Positions 1 to 6,309 of a stretch of DNA of 8,025 bases are shown here, in pieces (positions within the stretch are counted from its first letter, which is position 1; every line of letters starts with the position of its first letter). The position numbers were made by a program, and so were the translations under genes. Origin of the DNA: an uncultured Eubacteriales bacterium. Lineage in GTDB: Bacteria > Bacillota > Clostridia > Christensenellales > QAND01. The notes under the pieces were generated by a model. That model had not been told where the DNA came from, made no database searches, and saw only the letters and a program-made list of their open reading frames with translations. The stretch covers positions 1-8,025 of the forward strand of contig UREB01000073.1 of assembly GCA_900546685.1 (NCBI GenBank). The letters are read 5' to 3'.

Positions 1-30
1 CTGGAGTTCAGACGTGTGCTCTTCCGATCT
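1..30. other. Illumina adapter contamination at contig end
   Basis: The first 30 bases match the TruSeq read-2 adapter, beginning CTGGAGTTCAGACG and ending in GCTCTTCCGATCT, which is where the known adapter ends. They are not genomic. On the minus strand they supply the last seven codons and the stop of an apparent hisG reading frame, giving the artefact peptide tail EIGRAHV. True genome sequence starts at base 31. Confidence 0.97.
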
Positions 31-454
31 CCAGCTCCACCGAACCATACAGCGGGATGATCTCTACTGCCTGCCCTCGTTTCCGAAAAAACTCCTTGGC
101 AAAGTGCGTATACTTGGTGGCTACCTTTAAGCCGGACTGTCTGGTATCCGTGCCCGGCTTGCCTGCCAAAGACAGCTTGCATTTGCCATAGCCTAGATCC
201 ATCATCTCGTAGATATGCGCGCCGCTTTCCAGCAGCGTATCCTTGCCACAGATGCCAAAATCCGCCACGCCATGCTCCACATAGACCGGTACATCCGTTG
301 GTTTTACCATCAAAAAGGAAAGCTCCTTATTTTGGAAAATCAGCATCCGGCTATCCTCTACCAGTCCGGATACATCGTAGCCTGCTTTTTCAAAAAGCGC
401 AATAGCCTTATCCGCCAAGCGGCCTTTGGCGAGCGCTACCTTTCGTTGTTTCAT
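31..454 (-). CDS. hisG: ATP phosphoribosyltransferase catalytic subunit, 3' truncated
   Basis: HisG catalyses the first step of histidine biosynthesis in the cytoplasm, condensing ATP with PRPP. About 141 genuine N-terminal residues are present. Visible are the family start KVALAKGRLADKAI, the VEHGVADFGICGKD segment near residues 59-72, and the beginning of the PRPP-binding GSVEL motif at about 137-141, where the sequence is cut by adapter. Short-form HisG proteins are roughly 200-220 residues, so about a third is missing. The short form lacks the C-terminal regulatory domain and needs HisZ, which is encoded directly upstream. The ATG at 452-454 overlaps the hisZ stop (ATGA), so the two are translationally coupled, and a G-rich SD (AAGGGGG) lies inside the hisZ end. 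The rest of the his operon probably continues beyond the left edge (inference). The apparent stop at 8-10 is in adapter and is not real. Confidence 0.96.
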
Positions 455-1644
455 TGCTCTGCCCCCTTGCTTTCTTCCAAAAAGACCGCTTGTGCGCCCT
501 CGTTTTCCGCTTGTGCCAATACCTTGCTTTTATCCGTTTGATAGCTCAATACCACACGCACCCCTTCGGACCGCTTCGCCCTGGCAAAGGCCACGGCCCT
601 GGCAAAGCACCCCTCTGCCGCGCCAACGACCAGATCCGTCTTAGGAACGGCCGGCCAAGCGTTGTCGGCTTTGAGCGCCGCCATGGCCTGCTCCATATTG
701 ATGGCAAAGCCCACTGCCTGCATCGGCTTGCCAAATTGAGCCAATACGCCATCATACCGTCCGCCGGAAATAATGGGGCTGCCTACGCCGGCACCCAGCC
801 CGCGGAATACCAGGCCGTTATAGTATTCAAATCCGGGCAGCAGCCCTAAATCTATCGTAATGCTGTTTCCATGGCCCATCTGCTGTAAAAATACCGCCAA
901 AAGGCGCAGCTCTTTCAATACAGATTGGTAGCAAGGCTGATAGAAGATCTCCTCTGCCTTATCCAGCACCTCTACGCCGCCATACAGCTCGATCAGCGAC
1001 AGGCATTGGTGCTGTATCTCCTTTAACACGCCAAGCTGCTGCAAAAATGCACCTGCTTCCATCGCATTTTTCTCATCCAGCATACCGCGCAGCGTCTCTG
1101 TCTCCTCTTCGCTGAAGCCGGCCTGCTTGGCCAGACATTGAAAAATACCTACATGGCCGATATCCAGCACAAAATCCGCAAACCCCAATTCCGTCATGCT
1201 TTGCGCCGCCAGCGAAAGCATTTCCGCATCGCCGGACAGGCCAGAATCGCCCATCAGCTCTGCCCCCACCTGGGAAAACTCCCGGCGCTGTTGACCGTAA
1301 TCATGCTCCAAGCCAAATGCGCTGCCACGATAAAATACACGGATCGGTTGCTGGCTCTGCTTTGCACGCGAGCTGACAACCCGGGCCGCCGGCATGGTGA
1401 AATCCGGCCGCAGCGTCATCATCTTACCGTCTTGCTCGAACAGGCGGATCATGCGATCTTGCCTTAAGTTGCCAACCTCGCCCTCAAACAGATCCGCATA
1501 TTCCAGCGAAGGCGTAATGATCTCTTCAAACCCGCTGCGTACAAACATCGTTTGCAGCCTCTGCTCCAAGGCCCGCTTGGCAAAGGCCTCTTGTCCTGTT
1601 ACATCCCGCACGCCTTCCGGCACCTGCGCTTTGACTGTCTTCAT
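451..1644 (-). CDS. hisZ: ATP phosphoribosyltransferase regulatory subunit HisZ
   Basis: HisZ is a paralogue of histidyl-tRNA synthetase that has lost aminoacylation. It assembles with short HisG, is required for its activity and mediates histidine feedback. The 397-residue protein shows the HisRS-like core: PEGVRDV at 9-15, a class II motif-2-like stretch LRPDFTMPAARV at 78-89 followed by VFYRGSAFG at 103-111, REFSQVGAELMG at 121-132, and EYYNGLVF at 273-280 with SGGRYDGVLAQFG at 293-305. A further domain of about 60 residues (335-397) resembles a shortened anticodon-binding domain. Length is typical of the longer Bacillus-type HisZ. The ATG at 1642-1644 is preceded by GCGAGGA as SD. It has its own consensus promoter about 50 bp upstream, with no T-box or long leader. 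A stand-alone HisRS is unlikely because hisG follows in an overlapping frame. Confidence 0.95.
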   Translation of the reverse strand: MKTVKAQVPEGVRDVTGQEAFAKRALEQRLQTMFVRSGFEEIITPSLEYADLFEGEVGNLRQDRMIRLFEQDGKMMTLRPDFTMPAARVVSSRAKQSQQPIRVFYRGSAFGLEHDYGQQRREFSQVGAELMGDSGLSGDAEMLSLAAQSMTELGFADFVLDIGHVGIFQCLAKQAGFSEEETETLRGMLDEKNAMEAGAFLQQLGVLKEIQHQCLSLIELYGGVEVLDKAEEIFYQPCYQSVLKELRLLAVFLQQMGHGNSITIDLGLLPGFEYYNGLVFRGLGAGVGSPIISGGRYDGVLAQFGKPMQAVGFAINMEQAMAALKADNAWPAVPKTDLVVGAAEGCFARAVAFARAKRSEGVRVVLSYQTDKSKVLAQAENEGAQAVFLEESKGAEQ

Positions 1645-1649
1645 ATCGT

Positions 1650-1670
1650 TCCTCGCTTTATCATGCTAAT
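1650..1670 (-). repeat. Leader element shared with yloU (copy 1)
   Basis: This 21-base stretch just before the hisZ start matches 6660-6680 before yloU at 18 of 21 positions. Plus-strand blocks TCCTCGC and TATCATGC are identical and are separated by two variable bases. The element includes the Shine-Dalgarno GCGAGGA of both genes. Its function is unknown. Confidence 0.6.
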
Positions 1671-1693
1671 ACGCTACTTTGTTGCTTTGTAGT

Positions 1694-1722
1694 ATCATAC
1701 TCGCTTTGCCATCGTATGTCAA
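1694..1722 (-). promoter_or_regulatory. Sigma-A promoter of hisZG
   Basis: Read on the minus strand, TTGACA (1717-1722) is followed by a 17-bp spacer and TATGAT (1694-1699). This is near-perfect vegetative consensus and lies about 50 bp before the hisZ ATG. It sits directly after the terminator of the spore gene pair, so hisZG forms its own transcription unit. The short leader has no room for a T-box or leader-peptide attenuator. Confidence 0.85.
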
Positions 1723-1743
1723 CCCTTTTCCCTAGGGGCGCAC

Positions 1744-1773
1744 AAAAAAAGGGCCGGAAAAAACCGGCCCTTT
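1744..1773 (-). terminator. Rho-independent terminator after SASP pair
   Basis: A 10-bp stem (AAAGGGCCGG at 1748-1757 paired with CCGGCCCTTT at 1764-1773) closes a six-base loop. On the minus strand it is followed by a run of seven T (1744-1750). It ends the spore protein unit 18 bp past the stop codon and insulates it from the hisZ promoter. Confidence 0.93.
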
Positions 1774-1790
1774 CTCGATCTATCTTCAGG

Positions 1791-1979
1791 TTAGTCCTGC
1801 ATCATTTGCTCAACGACCTTTTTGGTCATCATGCCGCCGATGCTGCCTGCCTCGCGGCTGGTCAGATCGCCGTTATAGCCCTGCTTCAGGTTCACGCCAA
1901 CCTCGCTGGCGGATTCCATCTTCAGCTGCTGCAAAGCCTGCTTACGCTGTTGGTTATTCTGCGTACTGTTGCTTGCCAT
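1791..1979 (-). CDS. Alpha/beta-type small acid-soluble spore protein (SASP 1)
   Basis: SASPs of this type coat spore DNA, protect it from UV and chemical damage, and are degraded at germination by the GPR protease. The 62-residue protein carries the two conserved blocks: EVGVNLKQGYNGD at 26-38 and TSREAGSIGG at 40-49, followed by basic MTKK. It has no cysteine or tryptophan, is Gln/Asn-rich at the N terminus, and has normal family length. A strong SD (AAAGGAG) precedes the ATG at 1977-1979. It lies 44 bp downstream of a second, clearly homologous SASP gene, so the pair looks like a tandem duplication that is probably co-transcribed. At the expected GPR cleavage position (after Glu22) the next residue is Ser and not the usual hydrophobic residue. 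The exact paralogue class cannot be named, so no symbol is given. Confidence 0.95.
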   Translation of the reverse strand: MASNSTQNNQQRKQALQQLKMESASEVGVNLKQGYNGDLTSREAGSIGGMMTKKVVEQMMQD

Positions 1980-2023
1980 TGTATCTCTCTCCTTTCCGGA
2001 AGAATGTTCTTCTCAATGTTGGG

Positions 2024-2227
2024 TTAGTTCTGCTGGTTTTTATTGACATACTTTTCGTACATCTTCTTCACCATGCCACCGCCGATGCTGCCTGCTTCAC
2101 GAGACGTAATGTCACCGTTATAACCCTGCTTCAGGTTTACGCCAACTTCGCCGGCAACCTCCATTTTCATCTGTTCCAGCGCCTGTCTCTGAGCCGCCGA
2201 TTTCGGAGTTTTGCTGCTAGAAGTCAT
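2024..2227 (-). CDS. Alpha/beta-type small acid-soluble spore protein (SASP 2)
   Basis: This is a second spore DNA-binding SASP, 67 residues from the chosen start, with the same blocks as its neighbour: EVGVNLKQGYNGD at 27-39, TSREAGSIGG at 41-50 and a basic tail MVKKMYEKY. The GPR site has the usual form (MEVAGE, cleavage expected after Glu23). I chose the ATG at 2225-2227. A GTG nine bases upstream (2234-2236) is also in frame, but it falls inside the Shine-Dalgarno AAGGAGGTGA, which is far too close to serve it and ideally placed for the ATG. It is the first gene of the pair, behind a candidate sporulation-sigma promoter and well separated from recG, whose terminator lies 220 bp upstream. 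Expression is expected in the forespore (family knowledge). Confidence 0.93.
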   Translation of the reverse strand: MTSSSKTPKSAAQRQALEQMKMEVAGEVGVNLKQGYNGDITSREAGSIGGGMVKKMYEKYVNKNQQN

Positions 2228-2243
2228 TGCATTCACCTCCTTT
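2228..2243 (-). promoter_or_regulatory. Shine-Dalgarno that decides the SASP 2 start
   Basis: Minus-strand AAGGAGGTGA is a full anti-SD match and overlaps the upstream in-frame GTG. Only the ATG at 2225-2227 has normal spacing to it. Confidence 0.8.
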
Positions 2244-2259
2244 TACCAAGTCTCACGAG

Positions 2260-2286
2260 TAATTTGCCCGTTTGCAAAATCCATAC
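2260..2286 (-). promoter_or_regulatory. Candidate sigma-G/F (forespore) promoter of SASP genes
   Basis: On the minus strand GTATG (2282-2286) is followed by a 15-base spacer and CAAATTA (2260-2266). Bacillus sigma-G promoters have a -35 like GHATR and a -10 like CATnnTA about 15 bases apart. The -35 fits, and the -10 fits except at its third base. The element lies about 33 bp before the SASP 2 ATG, the right distance for a short leader. No convincing sigma-A promoter was seen here. Confidence 0.5.
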
Positions 2287-2449
2287 ACATGTAATGTTTC
2301 CCAATTTTCTGTTTTTGCGGAAACTGCGCGAAATCGTTTGGAAAATTGCGGCCAAACTCTTCGTCGAAATGTAGAATGCCCATTATTTTGCGGAATATGC
2401 GATTTTTACGGCGAATTTGCGCATTCCTTGCAGGCAATTTTTTGCAGAC
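2287..2449. other. Intergenic AT-rich spacer between recG terminator and SASP promoter
   Basis: No supportable gene is seen here. The stretch repeats TTTTGCGGAA-type words, with two copies matching 14 of 16 bases at 2313-2328 and 2386-2401. A minus-strand open frame that runs through it into recG has no ribosome binding site and no recognisable composition. Confidence 0.5.
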
Positions 2450-2475
2450 AAAAAAAGAGCGTTTCCGCTCTTTTT
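2450..2475 (-). terminator. Rho-independent terminator after recG
   Basis: A stem AAAAAGAGCG / CGCTCTTTTT (2452-2461 with 2466-2475) closes a four-base loop that reads GAAA on the minus strand, a stable GNRA tetraloop. It is followed by seven T (2450-2456). It lies 28 bp past the recG stop. Confidence 0.92.
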
Positions 2476-2502
2476 CATTTTCATGCTCTGTTTTTTCTAT
2501 TG

Positions 2503-4521
2503 TTAATTCATCGCAATTTGCCCCAGCGCATCCTCGTATTGTTTTTTGGCAGCACACAACACCATTTGCCAATCCGCCTGGCGCTGTGGCTGCTGCAGCA
2601 GTTCATATGCACGGTTGACCTCCTCCACAAGGCCGGCGTCCTTGGTCAGCATCAGCGCGCCCGCGTCGGTAAAGCCATGCTGCTCTTCCCCCAAAAAGCT
2701 CCCTGGGCCGCGCAGTTCTAAGTCTGCCTTGGCTACCTCAAAGCCATCCTGCGTCTGCGTCATAGTCAAAAGCCGCTGGCGATCCTCCCGCTCCGCTGCC
2801 AAAAAGCACCAGGACTGCGCGCTGCCGCGCCCTACCCGGCCTCGCAGCTGATGCAGCTGCGCCAGGCCGAACCTATCCGCCCGTTCGATGACCATCACCG
2901 TGGCGTTCGGCACATTGACGCCTACCTCTACCACTGTGGTGGAAACCAGGATCTGGATATGGTTTTGCGCAAACTGCTCCATGATCTCCTGCTTTTCCGC
3001 CTGCTTCATTTTGCCATGCAAAAGTCCAATGGATACATCTGCAAATCGTTTTTTCATCATGGTATAGATTTGTTCGGCGGCCTGGTCGTCCTCCTCTTCT
3101 CCCTCGATGCGCGGACACACCACATACGCCTGCCCGCCCTGCCTGGCACGGTCTGCCAAGAACGCATACATATCGTCTCGTTTGTTGGCAAGCACAATAC
3201 GCGTCTCCACCGGCTTTCGCCCCGGCGGCATTTCATCGATGACAGAAACATCCAAATCCCCGTATAAAATCATGGAAAGCGTGCGCGGTATCGGCGTGGC
3301 GCTCATAAACAGCGCATGGTTCTCTGTTCCCTTCTGCATCAAAGCCGCGCGCTGCTTTACGCCAAAGCGATGCTGCTCATCCGCGATGACAAGGCCCAGG
3401 TTTTTGTATTTCACGCTTTCTGAAATCAGCGCATGCGTGCCCACCACAAGATCCAGCGTACCATCCTCCAACGCTTCCAGCACCTGCCTCCGTTCAGCCG
3501 CTTTCATCCCACTTTTCAATAGGCCAACAGAAACGCCCAAAGGCTCAAACAAAGCCTTGGCCTGCTCGTAATGCTGGCCCGCCAATATATCTGTCGGCGC
3601 CATCAGCGCGGCCTGCCGGCCATTTTGCACTGCGATCCACATGGCATAAAACGCTACCACCGTTTTGCCGCAGCCCACATCGCCCTGCACCAGGCGGCTC
3701 ATGGGCACTGTCTTTTCCAGGTCCTCCTGTATTTGCCGCATCACACGCTGCTGTGCGCCGGTGGGTGCAAAGCCCAATTGTTGCATAAAGCGCTCGCCCT
3801 GCGCCTGCGTAATGCACAGCGGCTGCGCAGTGCCGCGCTGGGTTCGCCGATCTCCCAAATAGGCGCGCAACAACAGTAGGTCGGTAAAGCAAACAGTGCG
3901 CACGGCCTGATCCTTGACCGTCTCGCTGGGCGGAAAATGGGATAGCTCCAACGCATCGCGGAATGCGTATAGCCCAAAAGCCTCGCGAAGCCCTCTGGGC
4001 AGCGGCTCGGACAGATAGCCCGCATACAGCGCAAAGCACTGCTTGATACAGGCGCGCAGGTTGCCCTGGCTCAGCCCTTTGGTCAGTCGATACACCGGCA
4101 GCATGCGCAGCGCATCCTCATCACTGGCCCGCTCTATCATCGGGTTTTCCAGCCGGATCTCCCCCATGCGGAATACCGGCCGGCCATAAAAAAACAACGT
4201 TTCCTCCTCTTTGAGCTGTTGTCGGATATACGGCTGGTTATACCATACCAGCGTCACCTTTCCCTCTTCATCCTCTGCCTGGCAGCGTGTCATGGAAAAC
4301 CCTTTTCTGGGAAATACCGTCTTGGCAGGGCTTACGATGCTCAGTTTCCCAAACCATGGCCGGCCCACCGTCATCTGCGAGGTGGTGCTAGGTTGTGTGA
4401 GATCATGATAGCTTCTTGGAAAATAGCGCATGAGGTCCCAAGGCGTCTCTACGCCCAGCTTTTGCAGCTGTGCCAGGCGTGCCTGCCCCACGCCCGGGAT
4501 CTTCAATAGCAGGTTTTCCAT
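2503..4521 (-). CDS. recG: ATP-dependent DNA helicase RecG
   Basis: RecG is a superfamily 2 double-stranded DNA translocase that regresses stalled replication forks and processes branched recombination intermediates. At 672 residues it is full length (E. coli RecG is 693). The order is an N-terminal wedge/OB-fold region (about 1-230; GVGQARLAQLQKLGV at 10-24), Walker A GDVGCGKT at 280-287, Walker B DEQH at 381-384, motif III SATPIPRT at 407-414, a second RecA-like domain with VVEVGVNVPNA at 530-540 and QLRGRVGRG at 558-566, and the RecG-specific C-terminal segment LELRGPGSFLGEEQHG at 601-616. The ATG at 4519-4521 has SD AAAGGAG eight bases away. It follows fakA but is separated from it by a terminator hairpin, and I see no convincing promoter in the gap. 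The fakA-recG neighbourhood matches Bacillus, where sdaAB and sdaAA lie between the two. Confidence 0.98.
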   Translation of the reverse strand: MENLLLKIPGVGQARLAQLQKLGVETPWDLMRYFPRSYHDLTQPSTTSQMTVGRPWFGKLSIVSPAKTVFPRKGFSMTRCQAEDEEGKVTLVWYNQPYIRQQLKEEETLFFYGRPVFRMGEIRLENPMIERASDEDALRMLPVYRLTKGLSQGNLRACIKQCFALYAGYLSEPLPRGLREAFGLYAFRDALELSHFPPSETVKDQAVRTVCFTDLLLLRAYLGDRRTQRGTAQPLCITQAQGERFMQQLGFAPTGAQQRVMRQIQEDLEKTVPMSRLVQGDVGCGKTVVAFYAMWIAVQNGRQAALMAPTDILAGQHYEQAKALFEPLGVSVGLLKSGMKAAERRQVLEALEDGTLDLVVGTHALISESVKYKNLGLVIADEQHRFGVKQRAALMQKGTENHALFMSATPIPRTLSMILYGDLDVSVIDEMPPGRKPVETRIVLANKRDDMYAFLADRARQGGQAYVVCPRIEGEEEDDQAAEQIYTMMKKRFADVSIGLLHGKMKQAEKQEIMEQFAQNHIQILVSTTVVEVGVNVPNATVMVIERADRFGLAQLHQLRGRVGRGSAQSWCFLAAEREDRQRLLTMTQTQDGFEVAKADLELRGPGSFLGEEQHGFTDAGALMLTKDAGLVEEVNRAYELLQQPQRQADWQMVLCAAKKQYEDALGQIAMN

Positions 4522-4544
4522 GCGTCAAGCTCCTTTCCGGGTAG

Positions 4545-4569
4545 AAAAAAGGCGCCGTTTGGCGCCCTT
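4545..4569 (-). terminator. Terminator hairpin between fakA and recG
   Basis: Two GGCGCC arms (4551-4556 and 4561-4566) separated by four bases form a six-pair GC stem, extendable through one G-T wobble and A-T pairs. On the minus strand it is followed by six T (4545-4550). It lies 28 bp after the fakA stop and 24 bp before the recG start. It probably ends most yloU-fakA transcripts, with partial read-through possible. Confidence 0.85.
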
Positions 4570-4596
4570 AACATGCTCTATGCGATATGGCGCAGA

Positions 4597-6279
4597 TCAT
4601 TCCACGCCCACGATGTAATAGTAAAGGGACTGGCCGCCCGGGTACATCTGCACATCGCAGTCCGGATACTCGGCCTCCAATTCCTCTGCCAACGCATCCG
4701 CTTGCTCCTGCGTGACATCCTCACCATAAAACAGCGTGATGCTCTCTCCGCCCAGTTCTAAGGTCTTTGCAATGGTTTTTTTGCAAACCTTATCCACTTT
4801 TTTGCCGCTGACGGACAGCTCTCCGTTGACCATGCCTAGGATATCGCCCTTTTTGATTTCTTCTCCATTTAGCTGTGTATCACGCACCGCATAGGTAATG
4901 GCGCAGCTGTTGGTGGCTTCCATTGCCTCCAGCATATCCATGGCATTATCCTGCACGTTGTTCTCCGGGTTCATAGCGATGAGCGCGCTCATGCCCTGGG
5001 GGATGGATTTGGTCGGCATCACGCGGACATCCACCTCGTCCTTGAGCAGCTCCGCCGCCTGATCTGCCGCCAGGATGATGTTTTTATTGTTGGGCAATAC
5101 AAACACATGCTTGGCATTGGTATTCTTCACAGCAGCGCCAATGTCCTCAATCGAGGGATTCATGCTCTGCCCGCCCTGGATGATCTCGTCTGCGCCCAAT
5201 TCGGAAAATACCTCGCACAGGCCGTCTCCAGATACCACAGCCACCACGCCGATCTCCTTTTGCTCCTTCGCCGGCTCCGCTTTCTCTTCTTGCGCAATTG
5301 CCTTATTTACGCCGTTTACCTCAGCATCCGCCCCGTTTTCAAGCTCGCGGTGCATTTCACGCATGTTATCGATCTTGATGCTGGAAAGCGATCCATAACG
5401 CAAACCATATTGCAGCGCCTGGCCCGGCGCATTGGTATGTACATGCACCTTCAAAAGCGGGCCGCCGCCTACGACCAATACGCAGTCGCCAATCTGCCCC
5501 AGCACCTTTCTCAGCTGCTCGGCATTCTCCTCCGAAAGCGAGCCCGCCGGGTCCTTTATGAAAAATTCGGTACAGTAGCCAAACTCAATGTCGCTGTTAT
5601 CCTCTTCCTGGGTAGGCGTTACCATGCCGCCCAGGTCGGTGATTTCCTCTTCCGGTACCTGCTCGCCATTCAGGCACATCTTAAAGCCCTTAAAGATCAC
5701 AAGCAAGCCCATGCCGCCGGAGTCCACAACCCCCGCTTCCTTCAAAACGGGCAGCATAACCGGCGTTTGCGCAAGGGTCTTTTCCCCTTGCTCTATCATC
5801 GCGTCGATGGTCTCGATCACGTCTTTTTTCTGCTTTACAGCCTGCGTTGCCGCCTCGCCCATCATGCGCGCCACCGTCAAAATGGTGCCTTCTTTGGGCT
5901 TCATCACCGCTTTATAGGCGGATTCCACGCCCATCTCCATACACTCGGCCAAAAGCGCCGCATCCATTGTCTGCTTATCCTGCAGGGCCTTGCCAAAGCC
6001 GCGGAAGATCTGGCTTAGGATTACGCCGCTGTTGCCGCGCGCACCCTTTAGCGAACCCAGCGCCAGTGCCGAACCGACCTGGCCTACCGTCTCCTTTTTG
6101 CCGTCCCTTACCTCCCTGGCTGCCGTTTGCAGGGTCAAGGACATATTGATGCCGGTATCCCCATCTGGCACAGGGAATACATTTAAGGCATCAATGGCCT
6201 TTTTATTTTTTTCTAAGAACGCGGCCGCCACACAGATCATATCGTGCAGCTCTTGTCCGCTGATGGTTACATTCGCCAA
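4597..6279 (-). CDS. fakA: Fatty acid kinase catalytic subunit FakA (DAK2 domain, YloV)
   Basis: FakA phosphorylates fatty acids bound to a FakB (DegV-family) carrier, giving acyl-phosphate for phospholipid synthesis in Gram-positive bacteria. The 560-residue protein has the three expected parts. The first is an N-terminal DAK2 nucleotide-binding domain (about 1-205), with FPVPDGDTGINM at 35-46, KGARGNSGVILSQ at 78-90 and VVDSGGMG at 184-191. The second is a middle domain with FGYCTEFF at 233-240 and KVHVHTNAPGQAL at 277-289; Cys236, His279 and His281 correspond to the metal-site residues reported for Staphylococcus FakA (from memory). The third is a C-terminal domain (about 343-560) with LPNNKNIILAADQAA at 395-409 and a YPGGQSLYYYIVGVE end. 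A Glu/Ala-rich linker sits at about 315-342. The start is TTG (6277-6279) with SD GGAGGT. Length matches YloV (about 550). It lies 30 bp after yloU, surely in the same operon. No fakB is in the window. Confidence 0.93.
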   Translation of the reverse strand: MANVTISGQELHDMICVAAAFLEKNKKAIDALNVFPVPDGDTGINMSLTLQTAAREVRDGKKETVGQVGSALALGSLKGARGNSGVILSQIFRGFGKALQDKQTMDAALLAECMEMGVESAYKAVMKPKEGTILTVARMMGEAATQAVKQKKDVIETIDAMIEQGEKTLAQTPVMLPVLKEAGVVDSGGMGLLVIFKGFKMCLNGEQVPEEEITDLGGMVTPTQEEDNSDIEFGYCTEFFIKDPAGSLSEENAEQLRKVLGQIGDCVLVVGGGPLLKVHVHTNAPGQALQYGLRYGSLSSIKIDNMREMHRELENGADAEVNGVNKAIAQEEKAEPAKEQKEIGVVAVVSGDGLCEVFSELGADEIIQGGQSMNPSIEDIGAAVKNTNAKHVFVLPNNKNIILAADQAAELLKDEVDVRVMPTKSIPQGMSALIAMNPENNVQDNAMDMLEAMEATNSCAITYAVRDTQLNGEEIKKGDILGMVNGELSVSGKKVDKVCKKTIAKTLELGGESITLFYGEDVTQEQADALAEELEAEYPDCDVQMYPGGQSLYYYIVGVE

Positions 6280-6294
6280 TTTAGTAAACCTCCG
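6277..6294 (-). promoter_or_regulatory. RBS and TTG start of fakA
   Basis: Minus-strand CGGAGGT (SD at 6288-6294) lies nine bases before TTG at 6277-6279. No in-frame ATG or GTG exists near it, and the N-terminal family motif begins shortly after, so TTG is the best-supported start. Confidence 0.75.
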
Positions 6295-6309
6295 AACCGA
6301 TTTGCAAAA

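Noticed and set aside
1645..1740. Possible T-box or histidine leader attenuator before hisZ
   Set aside because: The promoter leaves a leader of under about 50 bases with no T-box sequence, no His-codon run and no terminator-like hairpin.
1999..2012. Inverted repeat GAAGAA-TG-TTCTTC between the two SASP genes
   Set aside because: The two-base spacing is too tight for a stable RNA hairpin, there is no T run, and it is weak as an operator; treated as chance.
1791..2227. Tandem SASP genes as a repeat, mobile or phage element
   Set aside because: Similarity is confined to the coding sequence and is explained by paralogous gene duplication; there are no terminal repeats, transposase or att-like sites.
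2243..2572. 109-codon minus-strand frame spanning the spacer after recG
   Set aside because: It starts inside the recG 3' end in another frame, has no Shine-Dalgarno, crosses the recG terminator and has low-complexity Lys/Glu/Arg content with no family resemblance.
3545..4039. Minus-strand 164-codon frame within recG
   Set aside because: It is an out-of-frame overlap with the intact recG helicase; the Ala/Arg/Gly-rich composition is a frame-shifted reading of recG.
5107..6018. 303-codon open frame on the plus strand opposite fakA
   Set aside because: It is antisense to a clear, full-length fakA, with no recognisable motif; the product is an arginine/histidine/leucine-rich shadow of GC-biased codons on the other strand.
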